From Sodiomyces alkalinus F11 (lineage: Eukaryota; Ascomycota; Sordariomycetes; Glomerellales; Plectosphaerellaceae), in the NCBI RefSeq assembly GCF_003711515.1, contig NW_021167088.1, positions 830,351-894,350 of the forward strand: a DNA stretch of 64,000 nt. Direction: 5' to 3'. Position numbers and translations under genes: made by a program. The notes beneath the pieces are model-generated. The model was not told the DNA's origin and made no database searches. It saw only the letters and a program-made list of their open reading frames with translations. The number at the start of each line of letters is the position of its first letter. The first letter of the stretch is position 1. Below, in pieces: positions 23,458 through 34,600 of this stretch.

Positions 23458-25178
23458 ATGTCACGGAGCCCTCTTACAGCATCTTACCATTCCCAGTCTG
23501 GGACACCCGGGACAGGGACGGAGATAGGGGCCGGGGTAGAGACGGCGACTAGTTCAAGGTCGAGATCGCGCTCACCTCCCCTCCCCTGGCAGTCTCCAGG
23601 GACGTCTGCTACGGCCGCGCCAACAGGATCCGGAAATTCACGGCGGTCGCATCCCAAGTCCAGGACTGGGTGTCGGACTTGCAAGACTCGGAAAATCAAG
23701 GTACGGCTTTCTTTTTTTTTTTTTTTTTTCTTCTCTCAAGGAGGGCTTAGAGGTTCAACGACGATGGTCAACGAACAATGCGGAAGCGTCGCGTCGTCAT
23801 CTGTTGCTGCTGATAGACCTCACGTTTAACTAACTCAGGAGCTTCGATCGACTCCATAGTGCGACGAACAGAAACCCGCATGCCGTAACTGCGTCAAACA
23901 TGCCGTCCTCTGCGATTTTCTCCAGTCGCATCCAGTCTCCGCCTCCGCCCCCGTCCCGGTTCCGCAAAGCTCTGCTGGCGCGTTTGGCCCTTCCATCAGC
24001 GACGGTCTGGCCGCAGCTTCGAGTTTACCCGGCGAAAGCCTGAACGGGCTAGACGGCGACCTGAACATGCTCGACCTGGAGCTCATGCACAACTTCACCA
24101 GCTTCACCTACGCCACCTTGTCCAGCGATGGCATGATACGCAACATGTTCCGTACTGATGTCGTGCGCATGGCTTTCGTCTGCGACTACGTCATGCGCAG
24201 TCTGCTGGCCGTGTCGGCCCTCCATCTCGCGCACTTCCGCCCCGACCGGAGAGACTTTTACGTCAACCGCGCCGTCATGCACCACCGGGCCGCAAGCCAG
24301 TCGGCCGTACCCCTACTGACCCAGTTCAGACCCGGAGATTGCGAGAGTCTCTATCTCTTTTCCATCTTGACCATCTATTTTGGTATGTATTTCTCGGACC
24401 TACCTAGGATGGATGGACGAAGAAAAAAAAAAGAAAGAAAAAAAAAAGAAAAAAAAAGAAAAGAAAAGAAAAGAAAAGAAAAAAAAAGAAAAAAAAAGAA
24501 AAAAAAAAAGACCAAACCCGTTAAAACGTTGCAACAGCACTGGGATACCCCCACAAACCGGAGCGTTCCTTCCTCATAGGCGAGGCGGCTTTCCCCCAAT
24601 GGCTCTTCCTCCTCCGCAACATCGAACCCATCCTCTGCGCCATCGACCCGATTACGTATCGAGGGCCCCTCGCCCCGCTCTTCGCCCACGGCGCCCATCC
24701 CGAGAACCAGCAACCCGTCCTCATCCGAGATCCCCGTTCGGAAGAAACGCCGCGGACCCTGCTGGGCGATCTAGAGAGGCTCGTCGCCAAGACGTGCACC
24801 GAGCCCGACCTCATCCCCATCTACCACACCGCCATCGGCCACCTGCGCCGCATCCTGGGCATGGTGATCCCGTGCGCCCCCAACGGCGACTGGCGGGCCA
24901 CCCAACAGCTGCTGCTGCTCGACGTGAGCGACGTCTTCGTGTGGCAGTGGACCGTGGCCGACGATCTCCTCCCGCTGCTCAAAGGTCAGAAGGTGCGCCA
25001 GGAAGCCGTGGCCATTTTCGCGCACTTCCTCATATTGATCAAGAAGTTGGAGAGCCAGTGGTGGTTGGAGGGCTGGACGGCGCATCTCATGCGGTTGGTC
25101 TGGACGTCGCTGGACCAGGAGCATCGGTTGTGGATCCAGTGGCCTGCTGAGGAGATGGGATGGGTGCCGCCCCCGTAA
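23458..25178 (+). CDS. Zn(II)2Cys6 transcription factor, UPC2/ECM22-like
   Basis: Three exons (23458-23700, 23860-24382, 24538-25178) give 468 aa. The binuclear cluster is Cys72-x2-Cys75-x6-Cys82-x6-Cys89-x2-Cys92-x6-Cys99; intron 1 falls exactly before Cys82, so the domain exists only in spliced mRNA. A Ser/Arg/Pro-rich tail precedes it. The long C-terminal part has the layout of fungal UPC2-like regulators: RMAF, a LLAVSALHLAH helix, SILTIYFAL, and a tail ending EHRLWIQWPAEEMGWVPPP. The acceptor at 24536-24537 was chosen because it restores a GYPHKPERSFLIGE segment in frame; an alternative acceptor 42 nt later would drop 14 residues. In yeasts Upc2/Ecm22 sense sterol and activate ergosterol genes, but many filamentous paralogues have other or unknown targets. 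Its stop is 114 bases from the convergent P4H-like stop. Confidence 0.88.
24421..24511. repeat. A-rich (AAAAAG)-type tract within intron 2 of the UPC2-like gene
   Basis: About 90 bases of A runs broken by single G residues, lying wholly between donor 24383 and acceptor 24537. Confidence 0.9.
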
Positions 25179-25292
25179 GAGGGCGTAAACCAAAAACATG
25201 GAGGGGGGCGCATATATATATGCATGGATATTTTTCGCTTGGTTTTGGAAGTGGGCCGTATTACTTCTTGTCTTTGAAGCATGTAGAATCTA

Positions 25293-26429
25293 TTAATCGA
25301 TGCGTCCCCATGTCCAGATGTTCAGTCCGACTTTGACGCCCTTTGTCACAGGTAACGCGGCATGCCAAGCCTCGTCGTACCCGGAGCCGTCGGGGCGGAA
25401 GTTCTCCCAGTACACGGCGTTGCCAGGACGAGGCTTGAAGATGATGCCCATTCCGTCACCGTCAGGGTCTTTTTGTTGCCGTGCGCTCTCCTCCTCCTCG
25501 TCCTCCTCCTCCTCCTCCTCCTCCTCCTCCTCCTTACTCTCCTCCTCCTCCTTACTCTCCTCCTCCTCCTCCTCGTCCTCCTCCTCCTCCTCCTCCTCCT
25601 GCTGCTGCTGCTGCTGCTGCTTGACATCGTCGCGACCATCCTCACGACACTCCACGAACCGGCACCACCGGCTACGATCCCCCTTCAGCCTCAGGAGGGG
25701 GAACTCGGTCCCCCCGCCCTCCACCCGTTCATCTTCTCTCTCGGCGTCAGACCCCCCGTGAACCCAGACCATCATGCTCCCGACGCGCCCCCACCCGCCG
25801 GCATTGGACGACCAGTCGAAATGATGCCCGTAGTGGCCGGCGGGCGCATCGTACCGCTGGGTGCGCAGCCTCTCGAGCCACCGGTCGGGACGCCATCCTT
25901 GGAGGGCCCTGGCGCGGGCCTCGATGCACCGGACGGGTTCGGTGCGGGGGGGGAGGGCCACGGAGGAGAGGCGGACCGCGGCGTCGCGCTGGGTGGTTGC
26001 GCCGCCGTCGTTTGTCACGGTGGAAGGTTCGAAGAGCGGCTCGCTTTATTGTACGGATTTTTTATATTTTATTTTTCGTTTTGTTTAGTTTTATTCTCCT
26101 CTTCTTGCATGCGGTGAGAGATCTCCCACGGTGAGGGTGTTTTTCAAGGGGCGGACGGACCTTATGTCAAGGAGATGAGAGCGCTCGTCTTGGGTCAGGA
26201 AGTTTTCGATATAAAGCACCAGGGGGGCTGACGATAGGATATGGACCGAGTAGGCGTCTTCATTGCAGGAGAGTGCTGCATCGTTGGGGGACTCGAGGGC
26301 TAGGAGTGACTCGTTCAACTGTGGTCTTGCGGAGTGGGAAGGCAGAGATGAAGTGGGAAAGAAGAGCTTGGTGATTGGGTTGGAAAAGACAAGGATGAAG
26401 GCTATGAGAGCTATTATGTAGGAGAACAT
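25293..26429 (-). CDS. Prolyl-4-hydroxylase-like 2-oxoglutarate/Fe(II) oxygenase, membrane anchored
   Basis: Two exons (26429-26161, 26043-25293) give 339 aa. An N-terminal hydrophobic helix (about residues 3-22) suggests ER anchoring. The catalytic domain reads ERSHLLDIS...PLFEPSTVT, then Fe ligands His164-x-Asp166 in GHHFDW, the distal His317 in AWHAALPV and 2OG-binding Lys327 in KVGLNIWTW, all at the spacing normal for P4H. Between the GTEFPLL strand and the GIIFKPRPGNAVYWENF strand sits an insertion: seven Gln (232-238), then Glu/Asp with two SK interruptions (239-275), encoded by a trinucleotide microsatellite. The splice is inferred: donor AG|GTCCGT is weak, but it is the one that restores the conserved ISEPLFEPS junction in frame. 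The start at 26429 begins just before the anchor helix. Substrate unknown; collagen-type prolines are not expected in fungi. Confidence 0.85.
25492..25620. repeat. coding trinucleotide microsatellite (CTC/CTG)n
   Basis: About 43 triplets, mainly CTC with a terminal run of seven CTG on the plus strand. Read on the minus strand they encode Gln7 followed by a Glu-rich tract in the P4H-like oxygenase. Confidence 0.97.
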
Positions 26430-26905
26430 TGGAATAGACGAGATGAATGTGGGTTTGAGATTAGGTAGTAGAGAAGTCGAGTTGAGTTGGTCGGATTTTA
26501 AGACTTCTTTTTTATATATCGATAATACTTCGGGACTCGTAAAAGCACCGGCAGCGTGAATGAAGTCGGACGAGTGAGAATGAGAGTGAGGTTGGAATTT
26601 CACTCACGTAAGCAAAGCATCCTGGAAGTACCTACAAAGTGCGAAGTACGTACGACGGTACACTGTACCATAGGTATCTTCCTGCACTGTTCGAAGTAAA
26701 GGGAGGATGAATTGCTCGTGTGTGAAGTGATGTGCTCTGTCTGTTCAAGGGAATAAGACCTGATATACTAGGTAGGGAGAATGTCACTGACACGTCAAGA
26801 ATACGGAATCAGAGCAGAGGAATATATTCTTCCGGAAGAAACTGGAATTCAAATATCAGGGGTAAATAAATTAAATAAATATCAAGCCACATTTCGTACT
26901 ACTAC
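26430..26905. other. intergenic region between tandem minus-strand genes
   Basis: About 475 bases holding the promoter of the P4H-like gene and the 3' end of PBN1. An in-frame upstream extension (to about 26603) of the P4H-like frame exists, but it is rich in His/Ser and lacks conservation cues, so it was not used. Confidence 0.6.
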
Positions 26906-28606
26906 TTACTGCTTCTTCTTCGCCTCCCTCGACTCCTTCTCTCTGCCGTACCCAGATTTCATATACGCCGCCACCAACGTCCACAACACCCATGCAAATC
27001 CCACAACGACCGCAGCCGCCGTGCCAGCTCTCACCCAGGAAGCATCGTCCTCATCCAGCACAGGCACCCGGATCGGACTCATTAGCCTGCCGCCGCTGCC
27101 GCCCGCATCCTCCGCCCGCGGCTCAACATGCCAAAACGCCGTCCGCGGCCCGAAAAGCGCGTCGTACCCAAGGTGAACCCGGTCAAAAGGGTTGTTGGGG
27201 AACTTGGTCCCCTCCTCAGCCGGGCACGCCCAGAAAACAGCGGGGTAGGGCGCCTCGACCTCAGCGTATCCGTCCGAGTTGGGCGCCAGATACCGCAGAT
27301 GAAGCGGCACCTCGGCCGTCCACGGGCCCGAAGCCTCGTCCTCCTTCTCTCCCGACGTCGGGGGTGTGAGCTCCAGGAGGATACTGGACCCCCACGTCTC
27401 GGTAGCGTAGGCGGGCGCCTCGAGGTCGATGGGCGAGCTCGCGTACCGGAGAGCCGTCAGGTTCTTCGACCGGAGGAACAACTCGTCCGAGAGCTGGTAC
27501 CGGTCCGGGAAGATGCTTTTGGGCAAGGTGAAGTAGGCATGGAGGGCGCAGCTCGCGTCCTCCCTCGGCCGTTGTCCCGAGCTGATTCGGAGCCGCAGCG
27601 TGGGGTGCAGACCTGTCGGAGAGACAAAGGCTGACGAGAAGGACGCCCCTGAGACCCTGTGGCGCGATGGCACGGCGAACATGACGGGGGATGGCGTCTT
27701 CTGGTCGCCCAGCACGGTCAGGGCCCCCGAGATGCCGACTTCCTCCGCCTCGGTGCGCACCGACGGGTCCTCGCCCAAGATTCCGACCTCGGTCCGGTGA
27801 CCTGGTAACGACGAAACAGAGACTGATTGGCGTTTCTTGGGCCATTGGGCTGTTACCTTGAGGGCATGGGAGATGGTATCGTAGGATATGTCTAAGGAGG
27901 CGGCGTCTCGTAACCTTTCGGCTCGTTCCCTGCAATGAGAGACTGCAGAATCACCGTGACCACCCAAAGTCGCACAGATGCGGGTGCTGAGGTAGTCAAC
28001 CAGGGAGTTGAGGTTTTCACGAGGCTCATAGAAATACAAGGCTGCCGAATGAGAAAAGCGATCATTCGGTAGCCTGGCGAAAGCCTACAGCCCGTCAGTC
28101 CCGCGTCAGTCCCGTGTCAACAAACAGAGGTGAGCCAGAGCCCGGGAAGAAATCTTGCGTACTTACTCTGGAAGATGAGCAGATCTGGATACCAAAACTC
28201 TTGCTCAATGCCTGACAGAGCATAGCACTGCCGTTTCTTCGTCAGCGGTTTCCTGCTCATTGTGAACCTCTTGGTGCGATGACAGCAACACATACGTATC
28301 TGGCCCATCTTCGACTTCCCCTCGCGTTTTCCCCGGCGTGTAGAATAAATGAAATCCCGGTGACAGCCTGGAAAGAAGCGGTGCCACTGTCTCATAGGCC
28401 AAAGGGCTGACCCATCTCACATGCAGCTCATGGCAGCTCTGGAGGACGTCCGAGAGCTCAGCCGGCAGCTCGTCAAGTGCGAGTGTGATGCGGTCTTCGC
28501 GAGCAGCGAGGAATTCCGGTCCGCCAAGACTATACCCAGCTATCTGAAGTTCCTGGACGTCTATGCCCTGCTCGGGCTTGTGGATGAAGGTGATCCTTTG
28601 CCGCAT
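26906..28606 (-). CDS. PBN1: PBN1/PIG-X, stabilising subunit of GPI mannosyltransferase I
   Basis: ER membrane protein that partners Gpi14/PIG-M to add the first mannose to the GPI precursor. Model: 28606-28296, 28252-28163, 28073-26906, 522 aa. It opens with MRQRITF, as fungal PBN1 proteins do, followed by the REDRITLALDELPAEL and LHVRWVSP blocks. The middle exon holds a QCYALSGIEQEFWYPDLL segment and exon 3 opens with NDRFSHSAAL, both family-like. The PIG-X domain follows (PTGLHPTLRL, PLHLRY, VFWACP), with one transmembrane helix near the C-terminus (about 484-503) and a terminal KKKQ that fits a dilysine ER-retrieval signal. Two junctions are uncertain. Intron 1 would be only 43 nt (28295-28253), and intron 2 must use donor GTACGC, not the stronger GTAAGT 4 nt earlier, to keep the NDRFSHSAAL block. 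A sequencing frameshift near 28250-28300 is the alternative. Confidence 0.82.
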
Positions 28607-31600
28607 GTTGTCAAGATCCCCCTTTGGGTATGTTGCCCAGCCAGCAGATCGCAGCTGAGTGGGCAAGAATTCGCGTCTCAGAACCTGGACCGCAGTCTAT
28701 CGAATGCTTTGAAGATAATCCGTGTCCCGTGCTGTATATCTGCGGCTGTTCTCTGTGAGTGTGAAGATAGTTATGCGTAGAGCTACCCCAGATCTCGGAT
28801 GCCTGATGCTTACGCTATACAAGTAACGGGACCTACTTTGGTAGGTAAGGCACCGTAGGTAGCTTCACCGTCGCGAGGCAAAGCTGGAGAGGGAAAGTTT
28901 CACCGTGCACCGAGCCAATAACAGCTGAGCCTGACAACAACTGTTGAGTTCCATTGACTGAAGTATCGAATGTACTTTGTACTCCGTGGAAATACAGTCC
29001 CAGTACAATACATCAAAGAGTCTCAAAGACTGTGTGGGTCAGACCCGGGGCTGTTCCAGACGTGCCAGCTGTGGCTGCGGACCCGCGGGCCGTCAGATCG
29101 TCCTCGTCAGCCACCAAACGCCACAAAATCCATAGCCGCGGCACTCGTGCCACGCCTACTCCCTATTCCAAGGGACCAACTCTCGTCTTGGCCCTGACTT
29201 CACCGAGGCTTCCTCGTAGAGAGGCGATGCCAAGAATGTTTGTGGTGACTTGTTCTTGTAGAAAAGGGCCCCCAAAATGCGGCGACAACGACGCATTCCA
29301 TCAGCATGGAGCCATCCTCCCACTACGCACGCGTGTGCCGAATAACGACAAGAAGGCGAGGAGCGGCGCCCAGCAGAGCGAGCCCCTGGCCGTCGCCGTC
29401 TCTTCGCCTCTCTCGCCGTCATCGTACTGGTATGCTGTCATGTCCCGGCGGGTTGACTGACCGACAGTCGGAGCTGGGGTATGGAATCTTTGGGTACCAT
29501 GCCGAACACAAGTCCCGAGCTTACACGATACATGCGACCAGCAAAAGGAGTCGCTTTCGAAAGCGAGCATCAGCGGAAACACTCCGCAGGCATGATCGGG
29601 GTCCCGGGTATGAAGCCTCAAACCTCATCTGAAGGACGGGGTAAGGACGGGTGGAGTCGCTGAAGGATCTACCATCGGGGAGTCCAGGTCTCGAGGGCCA
29701 TTCGGCTAGATGTTCTCGCCTACGTACGACGTAGGTATTGCCTCACTCCGCTTCCACTGTCGATGTTATTTTTTGAGGCGGCTCAGTTCAGTTTTCCAGG
29801 GGCCGTATAATCCCTCGAACCATGCTGACCAGAGTGCCAGCCTCTCGCAAGGTTGGGACTGCGCTCTTGGGCTTAGAAACCAGAAGCTCCCCTTGCCCGC
29901 GAACCGGTTGCTCTTTTTCCTGGTACAAACGCCAGTCCGAGGGCTCGCATTGTAACCACAAACCGGTACTTTAGACAGCTAGCTGGGTTGCGACTCCTTG
30001 TTGAGACACACACATGCCTGAACGCTGAACTCGCAAAGGATGTTCACCAGTAGTCAACAGGACAGTTGCATACATATGGTAGCATTGGATTCAGGTCAGC
30101 CATCCTTGTTCTGTTTCGAAAACTGCCACTGGGGCCAACGCTCGCAACAACGGCCTACTTGGGAACAGATTGACTTTGTTAGAATCTGGGGGAAACGCCC
30201 GCGGGTGCAGTTAGTGCTAATCCGTACCAAACAGAATACCTCCATATGTACAGAGAAGGGGGGAGAAAACACAAAGCCCACTTCCGAAAGTATGGAGTTA
30301 GGCAAAAATTAGCGAGGGAGAGGGAGGAAGTGGGGGCGGTTCGTGCCAGAAGAAGAGCGACAGGCCATGGCTTAAGCGACAAACGTGACGCGCACGGCGG
30401 AAAAGGGGAAAAAAGGCTCCACCACAAAGTGAACCCCTGCTCTTTGCATCAAATCGAAGGATTTTGCACGTACAACGTACATCCTCCCAAGTCCGAAGAG
30501 GAACTGGATTGCCGGCCGTCGTTCGTGATCCCGCCCGGCGTCTTGTCCATGGCCATGTCGCATCGCAATGATGACAGGACCCCCCTGCCCCTGCAAAATA
30601 CAATTAGTTCCACTCCACCCCCCTCCCCTCATCGGACGCGACGGTGGACGGCCCAGTTACCCGATTTCAAGCACCCAGCCGCTTGAGACAGGTGTCAGTG
30701 AGGGAAGCTAACAAGATCGGGGAGCGGAGTAAAGCCCGACACGGCAAGTCCCCCAGTGAAAATGCGGCAAAGGCCTGGCAGCTGACAGGTTCGCATCGAG
30801 GAAGGTCATGTCAAAGGACAGAATTTGCATAGGCAGACATGAAAAGAGGGCATTAGCCGACGGTGTTATAGGCGGCCTCCCCCACCTAATCCGGGAGCTC
30901 TCGAGGCATGACAAGACCTATCCGTAATATATGGCGTCGGCTTTGAAGGGGAGTGAGTGGCTGTGAGAACTGAGCTAATGGTCTTATGGGTCGGCGAATC
31001 CGTCCATCGGCAAAGAGGCTTTTGACATTTACCGATCACCAGTTCGTTGGACGGGTTGAAACGGAGAATAAGACAACGCACGCTTTGACTTTTGTCGACT
31101 TACAACGCACCTAAACAAGAGCGTCTTCGGAACGTCGTTCCGTGGAAGGAAAAAGTGGACGAGGACGTGCTTCCAGAACTTGGCAGGACGCCTAAGACAT
31201 TGAGACCTTGGATGCGTCGGTTAGTCATCCTTTTGAGCGCGTAATCTGCAAGCGGGAAGGGAAGTGGGAACTCGGACGATAAGCCCAAAAGTTCCTCGTC
31301 TTATTAGGCCCATTATTAAGGTACCTATTCATCATTGTTGTACTGGTCCTAGGGGAAAGGGGGGAAAGGGGGTACCTACTAACCCCATGATGGGACCTAC
31401 GATTACTCCGTACTCCGCACACGAGGCAGCCATTAACACCCTCACTTTACAACGTATGGTCCCGGCCAGGAGCACAGCGCATTTACTGCCATCTGCACAT
31501 AATGCACTGTCACCTAACCGTCAGCTGCCGAGACGGGGAGACGTGGTGGAGGAGAGAGGTGAGGTCGCGGGGTCATGTTGCCCCCAAACTCCGTTTCACT

Positions 31601-34600
31601 CAGCTTGAGCGCGGGGGGTGGTGCCAACATCTGCAGTTCGAACTTCGAGAAACAAAAAGACTGCCACCAAGCCACCCGGGCGGGCAAATCAGTCATTTCG
31701 GGCGCTCCTCCAAAGAAGCCCGAAACGATTTGCGATTCGCCTGTCGCATGAATGACAGGACCCTTCTTTCTCCACCCCCTTCCTTGGCGCGAGAGGGGGT
31801 TGAATCGTTTTCCTCTCCTGGCCTTGACACTGTCCCCCTGTCCAAATGCTCTCAGCTCGATTTTGACAGACGCTTGGGCCCGATAACCGCCGGGCTGACA
31901 TGCTGCGCCTTTATCCGCTGCCTACCAGGGTCAAGTTACATACCTAGCCTAGCTGGAACGGACATTCCCCATATGTTTGTTTGTACAACGTACGTACATA
32001 CCATAATTACAGAGTACAGAGTACAGTATGAGTACATACATGTAAATATGCGTCGGTGCCGCGTCTGAGTCTGACATTGGGATCTGCCAACCCGTGCGTG
32101 GTCGGATCTCTGAGGGAACATTGCTCGAAGACCCGGGGCCTGGACGACCTGTATCGTGCATGTCAGATACCAATAGCGTTGCCCGAAACAGGGGGACAAG
32201 CTCTCTCTGGCTGGCTAGTCGAATAACATACATGACAGAGAGAGACAGGGGGGTTTGTGGGATCTCGTTGAAAGTTCTGGCTGAGCAGTCTTGGAGTAAT
32301 CCCACAGGCATAGGCTGTCCTCCCCTAACGAGTGGTGAAATGCCGCGAGGGAAATTAGACCAGTCAATATACGAATAATAATATGATTTCTAAACACCAA
32401 TCCCCCGTTCTCTTCTTCTTCCGCTGTTGTGCTTAGGACCTAGTCCCTGTGCATCTATGCATGGAGTGACCATGGACCATGACGAAGCCCAAGATCCGGG
32501 ATGCAAAATGTCACCGAGCAAGGTTAGTTGGATACCTGAGGTCAAGCTTGACAGGCTCCCACCGAGCTTAGCAACTAATATCTGTACGTTATATTGCTGT
32601 TCTCATCTCAATAGGCAAATTGATAGTACCACTCATGTGCCTCGGTGGCTACGATATATCTGGCTTCTGACCTTGGCATGTTACGAGCATGAGCATCAAT
32701 GATCTTAATTGAAATGCCGAAGTACTCGAAATCCCCCCGTCTGACCACGCGGGTAGGTTTGCACCCAAAAGCGGACCGAACATGGGTCTCACTGCTCCGC
32801 CCATGTGAAATTGACACTTCAACACAATACGTCCGAAGTACGTTGTACGTTGCACGGCGTAGCGAGGGAGTAGGTGGGGCGCATATGTTTGTTCCCACCC
32901 CACTAAGGTACATATGGGACATATGTGACAGCATGCTCTCTTCGTATGTAGCTATGTTATATTTGCCGCGTGGTATGATGGCAGGTGAACAAGCTATAAA
33001 CTTTGTGTACGGTTTCACAGTGTTTTTCTCCGTCCCCCCCCCTCGCCTTTTTTCACCGCTCAAGACATCCTATCTTGGCAGGAGCTAGAAGCCAGGCGGG
33101 ATGAGACTTGGAATAACAGAGTTTCCCGAACATGTGGGTTGCGCGATGAAATGGCGGTAAAGGAGGAGGAAGAAACACGGTTGTCATGCCCTGGCGTTCC
33201 CGTAAAATCAAAAGAAGAAGAAGAAACCAAGGAAGAACCCGTGACAATTTCGTACGAAGTATGACGGCTGGACACAAAGGGACCAAGAAAAGGTGTCGCA
33301 TGTCCGCAGCCGCGGGTTGTGGACCAGATTCCTTCGTCCGGGCCCCGCTGCCGAACGAGTACTGCAAATCCACTGGTGGCGGTCCGTAAGGCTTCTTGTT
33401 CACGGCGCACCGGGAAACGAATGGATCGTAAAAGGGCCACTGGATTCCGAGATCCGAGAGGCAGGTTGCGTTGTACAAGGCAAGCTGTTTGAAGGCGGGA
33501 TGTACGAGATCCAATCTGGTATCGGTCCCATCAGGGAACTTGCAGCTTTGTGTAATCCCGACTTTCCGCCTCGGGACACGACAAATGTTTCTTGGTCTGA
33601 CAACTGACAAGGGAAGGTCTTTCAGCCCGGCCGATTATAAGCCGAATGGGCTTCGTGGCGTGCGCCTTGGCTTGCGTCAAATCTTGCGTTGAACCCCCTC
33701 CGTTGGAGGGGGGAGAAGACGGCATTTCCGAATCCTGAATCTTATCATGCCACAACAGCGGCGCGGGAAAGAGGAAGGTCCAATATCCATCGTTAAACTT
33801 GCTCCATTACTGGCTTGGTGGCCCCATGCGAACCATTCGCTGACCGACCGTCTCGCTGTCTCTGTTCTGAGACACGCCGCATCTGGCCAGAGGTTCCTTG
33901 CGTCTTGTGGACCACGACCTAGTCCCATCTCCCCGCCATGAGAACGAAATTACCGTGCGAACTGCAAACTTTCCGGGCAGTATAAGCCACCTCCAAGGCA
34001 TAGATATGGATGGCAAAGCAATGGTAATCTGGCAGGAAGGAGAAGGCATTGTCCGATAGCCCGGAACGTCGTATTGTGCTGTGTCTCCATGTCATACTGG
34101 CTGCAGGAACCAGGGCATGCGCGCAGTAGCAGAGATGCCGAGGAAGGGTGCGGGAAGCAGCATCCAACCCTGGACATGGACGGACCACGTGATAGAGTCA
34201 CCAGGGAAGCTCTAAAGCCCAGTCCACAAGTTTCACACGCGGCCTGCCCCATAAGTTAGTCTTACACGTTGAATGCTAGTGATTCCAAATGATGGGATTT
34301 GACGAGCACACCCTATTTCGGTTCAGTCCCGTGGAAAGAAGAGCGGGAACTATGCATGTAGGACGGTGTCATCGCGGTAGGGAGCCGTGCACTTCGTATG
34401 TCTGTCAAATGACCGTCTTGGTTAGGCACACGCTGGAGGCCCGCCGAGATGGTTAGCAGCTTACAGGATGGAACGCGTCCGACGAGGGACCACACTTTGG
34501 TATGACGGACTCGGAGTATCCGATAATTGAGACTCTGTCACGCGGTATCTTATCATTCGGGAAGAAATAAAATACCTTAGTATGTCGCATCGTGGGATTC

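Noticed and set aside
23458..28606. Possible secondary-metabolite cluster (Zn2Cys6 regulator plus 2OG oxygenase)
   Set aside because: No backbone synthase, cytochrome P450 or transporter nearby; the next gene is the housekeeping PBN1.
33053..33610. 185-codon minus-strand frame in the desert
   Set aside because: Weak start context, no signal peptide or domain, several overlapping frames of similar length; not enough to call a gene.
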